From contig NZ_OEST01000004.1 of NCBI RefSeq assembly GCF_900241005.1, forward strand, positions 1 to 64,000: a DNA stretch of 64,000 nucleotides. Direction: 5' to 3'. Shown in pieces: positions 1-9,509 of this stretch (position 1 is the first letter of the stretch; each line of letters begins with the position of its first letter). The stretch is from Bacteroides cutis. GTDB taxonomy: Bacteria; Bacteroidota; Bacteroidia; Bacteroidales; Bacteroidaceae. The translations under genes and the position numbers were made by a program. The notes beneath the pieces are model-generated. The model did not search any database. It was not told the origin of the DNA and saw nothing but the letters and a program-made list of their open reading frames with translations.

Positions 1-18
1 ACATCATGTCTGCCTTAT

Positions 19-131
<113 letters not shown>

Positions 132-135
132 GAGG

Positions 136-172
136 AAAGCCTCCATGTCGAAAGATGTGGGGGCTTTTTTTG
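136..172 (+). terminator. Intrinsic terminator of the rRNA operon
   Basis: A 13-bp stem (AAGCCTCCATGTC / GATGTGGGGGCTT, with G-U pairs) has a GAAA tetraloop and is followed by seven T. It lies a few bases after the 5S gene. Confidence 0.9.
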
Positions 173-409
173 TCTTGTCCGTCCCTTGCCCGCCATCCCC
201 CTCCTCCGCATACTGGTGGAAAAGGGAAGATAGAAAATGGAAAGTGGCGTTGGGAACGTTAGTGGGAATTTGCTCTAAATACCGTACTCTCTGGCCGGGA
301 AGGAAAAACATAAGGAATTTATTGGGGGTATAGGTGTGATCTATAGTAGTATGAATATAAAAAAGTGAATATTTTGTCCTAAATACTACATAATGAGGAT
401 AATTATTTG

Positions 410-417
410 TATCTTTG
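410..417 (+). promoter_or_regulatory. -7 box of the yceD-rpmF transcript
   Basis: TATCTTTG matches the Bacteroidales -7 consensus TAnnTTTG and lies about 25 bp before the proposed TTG start of yceD. No clear TTTG is present 19 bp upstream, so only the -7 element is supported. Confidence 0.55.
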
Positions 418-441
418 TCGCCCGAATAAACAAAAGAAGCT

Positions 442-1026
442 TTGGGAAAGTTTGATAAATACAAAATCGATTTGAAAGGTATGCAAGCTGACTCTTGTAA
501 ATATGAGTTTGTTTTAGATAACCTTTTTTTTGCTAATATTGATGGACCGGAAGTACAAAAAGGTAAAGTCAATATTCTGTTGGTTGTAAAGAAAACATCT
601 CGTGCTTTCGAATTGAACTTTCAAACAGACGGTATGGTATGGGTTCCATGTGATCGTTGTTTGGATGATATGGAGCAACAGATTACTTCTACTGATAAAC
701 TGTTGGTGAAGTTCGGTCATGAATATGCAGAAGAGGGTGATAACCTCGTCGTTATTCCAGAGGACGAAGGAGAAATTAACGTAGCATGGTTCATGTATGA
801 GTTTATAGCTTTGGCGATTCCAATGAAGCATGTACATGCTCCTGGTAAGTGTAATAAAGCAATGAGTAGTAAGTTAAATAAACATATGCGTGTTACACCG
901 GATGATGAAATGGAAGATGATACTTTTGTTCAGGAAGATGGGGAAAGTGAGATTGCTAATGAAGATACAGAAATAGCGGTAGATCCGCGTTGGGACGAAT
1001 TAAAGAAAATATTAGATAACAATTAA
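442..1026 (+). CDS. yceD: YceD/DUF177 family protein
   Basis: This 194-residue acidic protein belongs to the YceD (DUF177) family. In other bacteria yceD is nearly always next to rpmF and is linked to 23S rRNA accumulation and the large subunit; the precise activity is not settled. Visible features are a CDRC pair at residues 70-73, a third conserved Cys in GKCNKAM near residue 137, and a very acidic C-terminal tail. The proposed start is TTG at 442, which keeps the conserved GKFDKYKIDLKGM opening; the first ATG, at 481, would remove it. The rpmF gene follows after 12 bp, so the two are very probably cotranscribed. Confidence 0.88.
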   Translation: MGKFDKYKIDLKGMQADSCKYEFVLDNLFFANIDGPEVQKGKVNILLVVKKTSRAFELNFQTDGMVWVPCDRCLDDMEQQITSTDKLLVKFGHEYAEEGDNLVVIPEDEGEINVAWFMYEFIALAIPMKHVHAPGKCNKAMSSKLNKHMRVTPDDEMEDDTFVQEDGESEIANEDTEIAVDPRWDELKKILDNN

Positions 1027-1038
1027 AGATTAAAGAAA

Positions 1039-1224
1039 ATGGCACATCCTAAGAGAAGACAGTCAAAAACAAGAACTGCAAAGAGAAGAACTCATGACAA
1101 AGCAGTCGCTCCTACATTGGCTATTTGCCCGAATTGCGGTGAATGGCATGTATATCACACTGTATGTGGTGCATGTGGTTACTATCGTGGTAAGCTGGCA
1201 GTTGAGAAAGAAGCTGCTGTTTAA
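1039..1224 (+). CDS. rpmF: 50S ribosomal protein L32
   Basis: This 61-residue protein begins with the L32 signature MAHPKRRQSKTRTAKRR. A zinc ribbon follows, with Cys at residues 30, 33, 43 and 46 (CPNC and CGAC), so this is a four-Cys, zinc-binding L32 and not a zinc-free paralogue. It is a structural component of the 50S subunit. It sits 12 bp after yceD in the usual yceD-rpmF order and precedes fabH. The plsX gene that often lies between rpmF and fabH elsewhere is absent here. Confidence 0.97.
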   Translation: MAHPKRRQSKTRTAKRRTHDKAVAPTLAICPNCGEWHVYHTVCGACGYYRGKLAVEKEAAV

Positions 1225-1343
1225 TTAGCAGTTTGACTAAAATTTATACTTGAATATCGGGCGTCTGAAAAGATTTGTAGATTGAAAGAGCAAACCTTTT
1301 TAGACTGCCGTTGTTTAAGTGTTTTTATAAGCAAACAAGATTA

Positions 1344-2348
1344 ATGGAAAAAATAAATGCAGTAATTACAGGAGTCGGTGGTTATGTACCAGATTATATC
1401 TTGACAAATGATGAGATATCAAAAATGGTGGATACTAACGATGAATGGATTATGACTCGTATTGGAGTTAAGGAAAGACATATCCTGAATGAAGAAGGGT
1501 TGGGTACTTCGTATATGGCGCGTAAAGCTGCAAAGCAGTTAATGCAGCGTACTGGTTCTAATCCGGACGACATTGATTTAGTGGTTGTCGCTACCTCTAC
1601 TCCTGATTATCAATTCCCATCTATCGCATCTATCTTATGTGATAAACTCGGACTAAAAAATGCTTTTGCTTATGATTTGTCTGCTGCTTGTTGTGGATTT
1701 CTTTTCCTCATGGAGACAGCTGCGAATTTCATTCGTTCGGGAAGGTATAAGAAGGTTATTATTGTAGGTGCAGATAAAATGTCATCCATCGTGAATTATA
1801 CAGACCGTGCTACTTGTCCTATTTTTGGTGATGGTGCAGCGGCTTTCATGATGGAACCGACAATAGAAGATGTAGGTGTTATGGATGCTATCTTGAGAAC
1901 TGATGGTAAAGGTTTGCCTTTTCTGCATTTGAAAGCAGGTGGTTCGGTTTGCCCCCCTTCTTATTTTACGATAGACAATCATATGCACTATCTTTATCAA
2001 GAAGGTCGTACAGTATTTAAATATGCAGTATCCAATATGTCTGATGTAAGTGCAGCAATTGCTGAAAAAAATAGTCTGACAAAAGATACTATTGATTGGG
2101 TAATTCCCCATCAGGCAAATCTTCGTATTATTGATGCTGTGGCACATCGTTTGGAAGTTCCTCATGAAAAGGTGCTGATTAATATTGATCGCTACGGTAA
2201 TACAAGTGCTGGTACTCTTCCACTTTGTATCTGGGATTTTGAAGAAAAATTGAGGAAAGGTGATAATCTTATCTTTACGGCATTTGGAGCTGGGTTTACG
2301 TGGGGAGCCGTTTACGTGAAGTGGGGATACGATGGAAAGAAACAGTAA
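1344..2348 (+). CDS. fabH: 3-oxoacyl-ACP synthase III (KAS III)
   Basis: FabH condenses acetyl-CoA or a branched acyl-CoA primer with malonyl-ACP and so starts fatty-acid elongation in the cytoplasm. With the ATG at 1344 the protein has 334 residues, a normal length. The Cys-His-Asn triad is visible: Cys116 in LSAACCGF, His256 in IPHQAN, and Asn286 in YGNTSAG. A TTG at 1311 would add 11 residues with no family similarity, so the ATG is preferred. It lies 119 bp after rpmF and ends in its own terminator. Branched-chain primers are plausible because Bacteroides makes iso/anteiso lipids, but this cannot be read from the sequence. Confidence 0.95.
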   Translation: MEKINAVITGVGGYVPDYILTNDEISKMVDTNDEWIMTRIGVKERHILNEEGLGTSYMARKAAKQLMQRTGSNPDDIDLVVVATSTPDYQFPSIASILCDKLGLKNAFAYDLSAACCGFLFLMETAANFIRSGRYKKVIIVGADKMSSIVNYTDRATCPIFGDGAAAFMMEPTIEDVGVMDAILRTDGKGLPFLHLKAGGSVCPPSYFTIDNHMHYLYQEGRTVFKYAVSNMSDVSAAIAEKNSLTKDTIDWVIPHQANLRIIDAVAHRLEVPHEKVLINIDRYGNTSAGTLPLCIWDFEEKLRKGDNLIFTAFGAGFTWGAVYVKWGYDGKKQ

Positions 2349-2407
2349 TGGTTTAATTATGAATTGTAAATTATGGGTTACTTTCTTGATTAGATCATAA
2401 AAATATA

Positions 2408-2443
2408 AAAAACGCATCCTATTTCGATTCGATGCGTTTTTTT
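2408..2443 (+). terminator. Intrinsic terminator after fabH
   Basis: The stem AAACGCATC / GATGCGTTT with a 12-nt loop is followed by a T-run. It ends about 20 bp before the era ATG. This shows that the upstream TTG at 2442, which sits in the T-run, is not the era start. Confidence 0.85.
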
Positions 2444-2462
2444 GTCTCAATTCAAATATACA

Positions 2463-3353
2463 ATGATTATGACGCATAAAGCAGGCTTTGTCAATATCGT
2501 GGGAAATCCTAATGTAGGTAAATCTACATTGATGAATGTGCTAGTAGGTGAACGCATCTCTATCGCTACTTTTAAGGCACAAACTACTCGTCATCGTATT
2601 ATGGGAATTTATAATACGGATGATATACAAATTGTATTTTCGGATACTCCGGGTGTACTGAAGCCTAACTATAAGTTGCAGGAGTCTATGCTGAATTTTT
2701 CTACTTCAGCTTTGACGGATGCGGATGTGTTGCTTTATGTGACGGATGTAGTTGAGACCCCTGATAAACATAATGATTTTGTGGAGAAAGTAGGACAGAT
2801 GGATGTTCCGGTGTTATTACTTATCAATAAAATAGATTTGACTACTCAAGAGAAGTTGGTGGAGCTGGTAGAGGCGTGGAAAGCCTTGTTGCCGAAAGCG
2901 GAGATTATTCCTATTTCTGCAGCAACGAAATTCAATGTAGATTATGTAATGAAACGGGTGAAGGAGTTATTGCCCGATTCGCCGCCTTACTTTAACAAGG
3001 ATCAGTGGACAGACAAGCCAGCACGTTTTTTTGTGAACGAAATCATTCGTGAAAAAATTCTGTTGTACTATGACAAGGAAATACCCTATTCAGTAGAAGT
3101 TGTGGTAGAACAATTTAAAGAGGAAGAAAAAAAAATATATATTAATGCTGTGATATATGTAGAGCGCGATTCGCAAAAAGGTATTATCATTGGTAAACAG
3201 GGTAAAGCTTTGAAGAAAGTGGCTACTGAGGCGCGTCGTGATTTGGAGAGGTTTTTCGGGAAGACAATTTTCTTGGAAACGTATGTGAAAGTTGATAAGG
3301 ATTGGCGTAATTCAGATAAGGAGTTGCGGAGTTTTGGTTATCAACTGGACTAA
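2463..3353 (+). CDS. era: GTPase Era
   Basis: Era is an essential GTPase that binds the 3' end of 16S rRNA and helps assemble the 30S subunit. The protein has 296 residues from ATG 2463 (ATG 2469 is also possible). G1 is GNPNVGKST near residue 14, the DTPG of G3 is at about 64-67, and the NKID of G4 follows. A C-terminal KH domain contains the GIIIGKQGKALK loop. It is followed 41 bp later by der, a second ribosome-assembly GTPase, so this end of the cluster is devoted to ribosome biogenesis. Confidence 0.96.
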   Translation: MIMTHKAGFVNIVGNPNVGKSTLMNVLVGERISIATFKAQTTRHRIMGIYNTDDIQIVFSDTPGVLKPNYKLQESMLNFSTSALTDADVLLYVTDVVETPDKHNDFVEKVGQMDVPVLLLINKIDLTTQEKLVELVEAWKALLPKAEIIPISAATKFNVDYVMKRVKELLPDSPPYFNKDQWTDKPARFFVNEIIREKILLYYDKEIPYSVEVVVEQFKEEEKKIYINAVIYVERDSQKGIIIGKQGKALKKVATEARRDLERFFGKTIFLETYVKVDKDWRNSDKELRSFGYQLD

Positions 3354-3394
3354 TATTAAAACGACTGTGACAGTCGCAAAAAAGAGTAGGAACT

Positions 3395-4708
3395 ATGGGA
3401 AATTTAGTTGCAATCGTAGGACGCCCCAATGTGGGTAAGTCTACATTATTTAATCGTCTGACTAAGACAAGACAGGCAATTGTAAATGAAGAGGCGGGCA
3501 CAACACGTGATCGTCAATATGGTAAATCCGAGTGGCTGGGACGTGAATTTTCACTGGTAGATACTGGCGGTTGGGTAGTAAACTCTGATGATATTTTTGA
3601 AGAGGAAATTCGTAAGCAGGTTTTGATGGCTGTGGACGAAGCAGATGTAATCCTGTTTGTTGTGGATGTGATAAACGGAGTAACAGATCTTGATTTGCAA
3701 GTGGCTTCTATCTTGCGCCGTACTAAGAAACCGGTTTTGCTGATTGCCAATAAGACTGATAATAATGAGTTGCAATATAATGCTCCTGAATTCTATAGTC
3801 TGGGTTTGGGGGATCCGTATTGTGTCTCTGCCATGACTGGTAGTGGTACAGGAGATATGATGGATCTTATTGTGAGTAAGTTTAAAAAGGAATCTGATGA
3901 GATACTGGATGAAGATATTCCTCGTTTTGCAGTAGTAGGACGTCCCAATGCTGGAAAGTCTTCAATTGTGAATGCTTTTATCGGTGAAGAACGTAATATC
4001 GTAACAGAGATTGCCGGAACAACTCGTGACTCTATTTATACGCGCTATAATAAGTTTGGGTTTGACTTTTATTTAGTGGATACGGCCGGTATCCGTAAGA
4101 AGAACAAGGTAAATGAGGACTTGGAATACTATTCTGTGATTCGTTCAATTCGCTCCATTGAAAATTCAGATGTTTGTATTCTGATGCTGGATGCTACACG
4201 TGGTATCGAAAGTCAGGATTTGAATATCTTTTCTCTTATTCAAAAGAATGCCAAGGGATTGGTGGTAGTGGTTAATAAGTGGGATCTTGTGGAAGATAAA
4301 ACAACAAAAGTGATGAAGACTTTTGAGGATGCTATTCGTAACCGTTTTGCTCCTTTTGTGGATTTCCCGATTATTTTTGCTTCAGCTTTGACGAAACAAC
4401 GTATCTTGAAAGTTTTGGAAGAAGCACGTACCGTATATGAAAATCGTATGACTCGTATATCTACAGCTCGTCTGAACGAAGAAATGTTACCGCTTATTGA
4501 AGCATATCCGCCTCCTGCAATCAAAGGCAAATATATTAAAATTAAGTATGTCACACAATTACCTAATACACAGGTGCCTTCTTTTGTATATTTTGCTAAT
4601 CTTCCGCAATATATCAAAGAGCCTTATAAACGTTTTCTTGAAAACAAAATGCGTGAAAAATGGAATTTGACTGGTACGCCAATAAATATTTATATCCGTC
4701 AGAAGTAA
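3395..4708 (+). CDS. der: Ribosome-associated GTPase Der (EngA)
   Basis: Der carries two tandem GTPase domains and acts in 50S maturation. At 437 residues it has the usual length. The first P-loop is GRPNVGKS (residues 8-15) and the second is GRPNAGKS (near 182); DTGG and DTAG switch motifs and two NK-type G4 motifs (ANKTD, VNKWD) follow. A KH-like C-terminal domain ends in the conserved region around [11 protein letters not shown]. The spacing to era (41 bp) and shared strand suggest cotranscription. A terminator follows. Confidence 0.97.
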   Translation: MGNLVAIVGRPNVGKSTLFNRLTKTRQAIVNEEAGTTRDRQYGKSEWLGREFSLVDTGGWVVNSDDIFEEEIRKQVLMAVDEADVILFVVDVINGVTDLDLQVASILRRTKKPVLLIANKTDNNELQYNAPEFYSLGLGDPYCVSAMTGSGTGDMMDLIVSKFKKESDEILDEDIPRFAVVGRPNAGKSSIVNAFIGEERNIVTEIAGTTRDSIYTRYNKFGFDFYLVDTAGIRKKNKVNEDLEYYSVIRSIRSIENSDVCILMLDATRGIESQDLNIFSLIQKNAKGLVVVVNKWDLVEDKTTKVMKTFEDAIRNRFAPFVDFPIIFASALTKQRILKVLEEARTVYENRMTRISTARLNEEMLPLIEAYPPPAIKGKYIKIKYVTQLPNTQVPSFVYFANLPQYIKEPYKRFLENKMREKWNLTGTPINIYIRQK

Positions 4709-4728
4709 GATTGTGACTTGATAAGATA

Positions 4729-4764
4729 AAAAGGACTGATTTTAAAATAAATCAGCCTTTTTTT
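4729..4764 (+). terminator. Intrinsic terminator after der
   Basis: The stem GGACTGATTT / AAATCAGCC (one bulge) is followed by seven T, 20 bp after the der stop codon. Confidence 0.85.
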
Positions 4765-4817
4765 ATGTGATATTGGATAATATTTAAAAAAATATAGGTT
4801 AGTATTAATATTATCGG

Positions 4818-4825
4818 TATTTTTG
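4818..4825 (+). promoter_or_regulatory. -7 box of the sensor kinase operon
   Basis: TATTTTTG matches TAnnTTTG and lies 24 bp before the kinase start codon. No -33 TTTG is found at the usual distance. Confidence 0.5.
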
Positions 4826-4849
4826 TCTTGACACTAATACTTACAAAAG

Positions 4850-7051
4850 ATGAGATTATTCGGTATCTTGTGTATACTACTTCTGTTATTTTTGCCAGTG
4901 AATAATCTGGGGGCGAATGAAGCCGAAGATTTGTTAACACTGTGTCGGAAAGCCACTTTACAAAAAAATATAGCAGGTTATTCTGCTGTTTGCCGTTATC
5001 TTTATCTGCGGGAGGAGAAGCCGGAGTTACTTGCCTTGTATGCAGATAGTATTCGACAAATAGGTGTTCGTACAAAAAATGTGGAGTGCTTTATAGAATA
5101 TTATTCATGGAATAGTGAAGCGTGCTTTATGAAGGGAGATTTCGTAGGTGGCTACGCATTAAAAAATAAAGCATTATCCTTGGCTGAACGTATGAAGAAT
5201 AATAGCTATATTACCGAATTATGCTCGGATATGGGATATTATTACAATGTTGATGCACGTTATGATTCTGCACGTTACTATTTAAAGAAAGGTATGGCAG
5301 TTTCTAAAGAAAGTCCGAAACTGGCAGAACATTACCGTACTATGTTGACAAATTATGCCAGTTCTTATCTGTATGAAGGTGAAACCGATTCAGCATTGAT
5401 TTATACGGAAAAGGCTAAGGAACGTTCAGTTGCTGATAAAGATACAGCAATGTTGATTGAAAATCTGAATCAGCTAGGTACACTTTATCGTCGTAAAAAA
5501 CATCTGGAACTATGTATTTCAAATTTTGAGGAAGCTATTAGATTATGTGAAGCACAAAAGAATTTCAGAACAGCCGCTTTTATTTATGGAAATATAGCCA
5601 CAGCATACTCCGATTGGGATCGTCCGGCCGAGGCAATTCCTTTTTCCAAAAAAGCACTGGAGTATGCTTTAAAGATGAAAAATCCGCAAATGGAAGGAGT
5701 CTGCTATATCAATTTGGGGGCTATTCTGTGTAATATTGAGAGCTTACGGGAAGAAGGTATTGTTATGGTGAAAAAAGCTATTCCTCTTTTGATCGAGGTG
5801 AATAACAAACGTCGCCTTTGTGAAGCTTATGTGTACCTGACAGATGCATATCGTCGTGGTGGTAATTTGAATGCCGCAGTGGAATATTTGAACCTGTTGG
5901 AAAAATTATCATCCGAGCTTAAAACGGATGTAGAGCGTTATCGTTATTATCGGGTAAAGGCACCAATATTGCAAGATCAACAGCAATATGTCGAGGCTAT
6001 AAAATACTACCTACGGATAACGGACATGTTGGAGAAAGGATATCGGGATGTGAAAGATAGTGAACATTACGTACGTCTTGCGGCATGTTACGCTGCCATT
6101 CATGAGGATCGGAAGGCATATACCTGTCTTCAAAAGGCTTATGCACTGTGTGATTTAAATTATCAGGAGAAATATGTAGATCGTTTATCTGATTTCTCAG
6201 TAAGGTACAAAACTAAGGAGAAAGAATTGGAAATCATACGCTTACGTCAGAAAGAATTGGAACAAGAAGCTGTGCAGTTACACCGTCGTGTAGTCTATGG
6301 AACAACGATTTCCACTCTCCTTATATTCCTTTTGGTACTTCTTTATACTCGGCAAAGGCAGAAAGCACATCTTTCAAAATTGGCACAGACTGCAGGAGAA
6401 AAAGAACGTCAATTTCTTGCTTTACAGCAAGAGACGGAGCAACGTTTATCACGAAAGTATATTGATGGCTTGGAAAGTGAGCGCGAACGAATGGCTACGG
6501 AATTACATGACGATATTTGTAATAATTTACTTGCGCTTGAAATAAATATCCGTTCGCTCACGGATGGTGATACAAAGATGAATAAGCAGATTGATTTGTT
6601 GGAAGAAACCCGTGAACGTCTGCGAAATATTTCACATGAATTGATGCCACCAGTATTCCAATATGCCACTATTGATGAAATGCTTGCCGATTATGTACAA
6701 CATTTAACTCTTCCGGATTGTACACAGATCGTATATCGTTCTACTGAAAATGTAAACTGGAACTTGGTTCCACAGAAGATTGGATTTGAATTTTACCGTA
6801 TAGTGCAAGAAGCTGTGAGTAATGCTGTAAAGTATGCTGATGCTTCGATCATCCAAGTGATACTGACTTTGGAGGAAAACAAACTTTCTGTGTTCATTGG
6901 TGATGATGGAAAAGGTTTTGATATGTATAAGAAAGTAAAAGGTATTGGATTGCGTACTATATTGCAACGTGCCGAAACAATAGAAGCAAAAGTGGAATTA
7001 AACTCTGTATCGTGTAAAGGTACGAATATAGAAGTAACTGTCAGGATTTAA
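4850..7051 (+). CDS. TPR-containing sensor histidine kinase (HisKA_3 type)
   Basis: This 733-residue membrane kinase has a signal peptide (residues 1-22) and a periplasmic array of TPR-like helices (about 60-430, for example YNVDARYDSARYYLKKG). A coiled segment and one transmembrane helix lie near 479-498, followed by a cytoplasmic kinase. The phosphoacceptor is the His of ATELHDDICNN, the HisKA_3 motif of NarL-type kinases. The ATPase has the N-box EAVSNAVKYA, the G1 box GDDGKGFD and the G2 box GIGLRTI. The response regulator gene starts 7 bp downstream, so the two form a cognate pair. The stimulus cannot be inferred from sequence or neighbours. Confidence 0.9.
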   Translation: MRLFGILCILLLLFLPVNNLGANEAEDLLTLCRKATLQKNIAGYSAVCRYLYLREEKPELLALYADSIRQIGVRTKNVECFIEYYSWNSEACFMKGDFVGGYALKNKALSLAERMKNNSYITELCSDMGYYYNVDARYDSARYYLKKGMAVSKESPKLAEHYRTMLTNYASSYLYEGETDSALIYTEKAKERSVADKDTAMLIENLNQLGTLYRRKKHLELCISNFEEAIRLCEAQKNFRTAAFIYGNIATAYSDWDRPAEAIPFSKKALEYALKMKNPQMEGVCYINLGAILCNIESLREEGIVMVKKAIPLLIEVNNKRRLCEAYVYLTDAYRRGGNLNAAVEYLNLLEKLSSELKTDVERYRYYRVKAPILQDQQQYVEAIKYYLRITDMLEKGYRDVKDSEHYVRLAACYAAIHEDRKAYTCLQKAYALCDLNYQEKYVDRLSDFSVRYKTKEKELEIIRLRQKELEQEAVQLHRRVVYGTTISTLLIFLLVLLYTRQRQKAHLSKLAQTAGEKERQFLALQQETEQRLSRKYIDGLESERERMATELHDDICNNLLALEINIRSLTDGDTKMNKQIDLLEETRERLRNISHELMPPVFQYATIDEMLADYVQHLTLPDCTQIVYRSTENVNWNLVPQKIGFEFYRIVQEAVSNAVKYADASIIQVILTLEENKLSVFIGDDGKGFDMYKKVKGIGLRTILQRAETIEAKVELNSVSCKGTNIEVTVRI

Positions 7052-7058
7052 AAGTGCT

Positions 7059-7712
7059 ATGGAAAAGAATGCGAAAGCCAAAATGTTGGTGGTTGACGAC
7101 CACAGCCTGATATTGGATGGTATTTGTAGGATTGTCAATAAAATACCTGAGGTTTTGATAGCCGATGCCGTTACTTCAGGCAAACAAGCGATCGAACTGA
7201 TATCTCAACGTGATTATGATATCTATCTTTTAGATGTGAGTATACCGGATGTGTCGGGGTTCGACCTTATAACGCAAATTCGTGAAGTGAATGAGCAAGC
7301 ACGCATTATTATAAATACCATGCATGAGGAAATATGGATTATCAATCGATTAATCCGTAGTGGAGTGAATGCGGTTATTTTGAAAACTTCTGCCTCTTCC
7401 GAATTATTGAATGCTATACATTGTGTGCTGAAAGGAGAAACTTATACATGCCCCCGTTTTGAATCTATTTGTCAAAAACTACGTTATTCTTTGATGCATT
7501 CACAACCTAAAGACGTCCCTACAAAACGTGAACTCGATGTGTTACAAGCGGTAGCTAAAGGATTTAGTACTCATGAAATTGCTGCATTACTTGCAATTTC
7601 AGAAAATACAGTAGAAACTTTTCGTAAAAGATTGATTAGTAAATTTGGGGCAAGAAATGCTATAGATATGGTAATCAAGGCTGTAGAACGGGGATGGCTT
7701 ATACTGAGATAA
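7059..7712 (+). CDS. LuxR/NarL-family response regulator
   Basis: This 217-residue protein has an N-terminal receiver domain (acidic pair DDH near residue 11, phosphoacceptor Asp in YLLDVSIPDVSG near 57, conserved Lys in ILKTSAS near 107). The C-terminal LuxR-type helix-turn-helix spans about 150-205 (TKRELDVLQAVAKGFS, then IAALLAISENTVETF). It should be phosphorylated by the kinase encoded 7 bp upstream and bind DNA as a dimer. Its targets are unknown. Confidence 0.93.
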   Translation: MEKNAKAKMLVVDDHSLILDGICRIVNKIPEVLIADAVTSGKQAIELISQRDYDIYLLDVSIPDVSGFDLITQIREVNEQARIIINTMHEEIWIINRLIRSGVNAVILKTSASSELLNAIHCVLKGETYTCPRFESICQKLRYSLMHSQPKDVPTKRELDVLQAVAKGFSTHEIAALLAISENTVETFRKRLISKFGARNAIDMVIKAVERGWLILR

Positions 7713-7726
7713 CTATTGGAAACCTT

Positions 7727-7752
7727 ATATCACGGTTTTCCGTGATTTTTTA
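7727..7752 (+). terminator. Intrinsic terminator after the response regulator
   Basis: The perfect 7-bp stem ATCACGG / CCGTGAT with a TTTT loop is followed by a T-rich tract, 15 bp after the stop codon. Confidence 0.85.
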
Positions 7753-7767
7753 TTGAACTGTTTTACT

Positions 7768-7918
7768 TAACTTTGCTCCGAGATTGAAGTTGTAGCTTAT
7801 CCCCTTGATAATGAGTGTTTGAGTACAACGTAAAGTATATCGTGATGATATAAGTCAATTCTATTAACTGGTTTTATGAGAATGAGATATCCGGAACATT
7901 GTTCCGGATATCTTTTTT
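7768..7918 (+). ncRNA. Candidate small RNA between convergent genes
   Basis: A -7 match TAACTTTG at 7768-7775 is followed by about 110 nt with no ORF of note and then a strong hairpin with a T-run (7886-7917). This promoter-to-terminator unit lies wholly in the gap between the response regulator and mlaF and starts after the regulator's own terminator. No -33 TTTG is present. The alternative is that the box is chance and the hairpin only separates the convergent genes. Confidence 0.3.
7886..7918 (+). terminator. Strong hairpin terminator between convergent genes
   Basis: The arms GATATCCGGAACA and TGTTCCGGATATC (7886-7898, 7900-7912) form a near-perfect palindrome. T residues follow on the plus strand only, so it works best for plus-strand transcription. 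It could also slow mlaF transcripts arriving from the other side. Confidence 0.8.
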
Positions 7919-7947
7919 ATCAATATAAATATCGAATGACTTTCTGG

Positions 7948-8718
7948 TTATCCTTCAATGTTTTGTATTTCAACCTCTTTGACTTTACGGAAAAGATCTG
8001 AAGCGAAAATAAAGCTATTTAAACGTTCGTTGCTAGAAGTGAAGATATCATCTTTACTCCCTTCCCATTCTTTATGCCCCTCGTAAATATAGATGATTTT
8101 CTCTCCGATACCCATTACGGAGTTCATATCGTGGGTATTAATAAGAGTTGTCATATTATATTCACGAGTAATATCTTGAATAAGCTCATCAATGACAAGC
8201 GAGGTTTTGGGATCCAGACCAGAGTTCGGTTCGTCACAAAACAAGTATTGGGGGTTTAATGCGATGGCTCGGGCGATAGCTACACGCTTCTGCATACCAC
8301 CACTGATTTCGCCAGGGAATTTATCTTTGGCCTCAATCAGATTAACACGTTCCAGGCAAAACATGGCACGCTGGGTACGATCGCGCAACGTGTCATTACT
8401 GAACATATTCAAAGGGAACATAACATTATCGAGCACTGTCATGGAATCAAAGAGGGCTGCACTTTGGAAAATCATTCCCATTTCGCGGCGTAACGCTTTC
8501 TTTTCCTTTTTGTCCATCAGCAGAAAGTTACGGTTGTCATACAGTAACTCCCCCTTTTCAGGTATAAGCAGCCCTACGATACATTTCATCAAGACAGTTT
8601 TACCTGAACCGCTCTGACCAATAATAAGGTTGGTTTTACCATTTTCAAATATGGCATTGATATCCTTCAGTACCTCTTTCCTTTCAAATGACTTGCAAAG
8701 TCCCTTTAGTTCTATCAT
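7948..8718 (-). CDS. mlaF: ABC transporter ATP-binding protein, MlaF-like
   Basis: This 256-residue ATPase resembles MlaF, the motor of the Mla/MCE phospholipid transporters that move lipids between inner and outer membranes. Walker A is GQSGSGKT (residues 34-41), the signature is SGGMQKRVAIARA near 140, Walker B is YLFCDEPNSGLD, and the switch is NTHDM. The DEPNSGLDP form after Walker B is typical of the MlaF group. It lies 27 bp after the MlaE-like permease gene on the same strand. No MCE-domain (MlaD) gene follows on this strand, so the substrate-binding partner must be elsewhere. Confidence 0.88.
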   Translation of the reverse strand: MIELKGLCKSFERKEVLKDINAIFENGKTNLIIGQSGSGKTVLMKCIVGLLIPEKGELLYDNRNFLLMDKKEKKALRREMGMIFQSAALFDSMTVLDNVMFPLNMFSNDTLRDRTQRAMFCLERVNLIEAKDKFPGEISGGMQKRVAIARAIALNPQYLFCDEPNSGLDPKTSLVIDELIQDITREYNMTTLINTHDMNSVMGIGEKIIYIYEGHKEWEGSKDDIFTSSNERLNSFIFASDLFRKVKEVEIQNIEG

Positions 8719-8745
8719 CTTGTTATTTACGATTTACTATTTAAT

Positions 8746-9489
8746 TTACCCCATCAATAACTGAGTCAATATTAAGTCGGCAAATAAAATCAATACACTG
8801 CTACATACTACAGAATCTGTAGAAGCCTTACCTACCTCAATGGAACCTCCTTCAACAGTATAACCAAAGAAAGCTGATACACTGGCAATGATGAAGGCGA
8901 AGAATAAGGATTTGATGATACCACACCAAATGAACCATTCTACAAACATATATTGCAAGCCGTATTCCAGATCAACTGCTGACATGATTCCTCCAAACCA
9001 GCAGGTACAAAATGCACCGATAATTCCGGCAAATATACTGAATGTCACCATCAGCGGGATAGTGGTTACCATTGCTGTAATCTTAGGTAATATCAGATAA
9101 TTGGCAGAATTGACCCCCATGATTTCAAGGGCATCGATCTGTTGGGTCACTCGCATGGTTCCTAACTCGGAAGCGATATTTGAACCGACCTTTCCTGCCA
9201 ATATTAAACACATGATGGAAGAGGAGAACTCTAACAACATGATTTCCCGAGTGACATATCCCACCGTCCAACGTGGCATAAAAGGACTTTCAATGTTTAA
9301 TTTTATTTGAATAGTGATAACGGCTCCAATGAAAAACGATATCAGCAGTACAATGCCGATAGAGTTCACACCGAGTTGTTCCATTTCGTTGATATACTGA
9401 CGAAAGAACATACGCATACGTTCGGGACGGGCAAATACTCGTCCCATCAGCATGATATATCTTCCTACTGTTCTAAGTGCTTTAATCAT
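8746..9489 (-). CDS. mlaE: MlaE-type ABC permease
   Basis: This 247-residue integral membrane protein of the MlaE/DUF140 family has about five hydrophobic helices. The family's central signature is seen in GKVGSNIASELGTMRVTQQIDALEIMGV (family G-x-G-[AS]-x-[ILV]-A-E-[IL]-G-[ST]-M). It should form the inner-membrane channel of a lipid transporter with the ATPase encoded 27 bp downstream. A TACATTTG -7 box precedes it on the minus strand, divergent from the lptB promoter. Confidence 0.9.
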   Translation of the reverse strand: MIKALRTVGRYIMLMGRVFARPERMRMFFRQYINEMEQLGVNSIGIVLLISFFIGAVITIQIKLNIESPFMPRWTVGYVTREIMLLEFSSSIMCLILAGKVGSNIASELGTMRVTQQIDALEIMGVNSANYLILPKITAMVTTIPLMVTFSIFAGIIGAFCTCWFGGIMSAVDLEYGLQYMFVEWFIWCGIIKSLFFAFIIASVSAFFGYTVEGGSIEVGKASTDSVVCSSVLILFADLILTQLLMG

Positions 9490-9509
9490 GACTCATAAGT
9501 ATTTGTCTG

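Noticed and set aside
2442..2462. TTG start of era
   Set aside because: It is part of the T-run of the fabH terminator, so a transcript starting translation there is unlikely.
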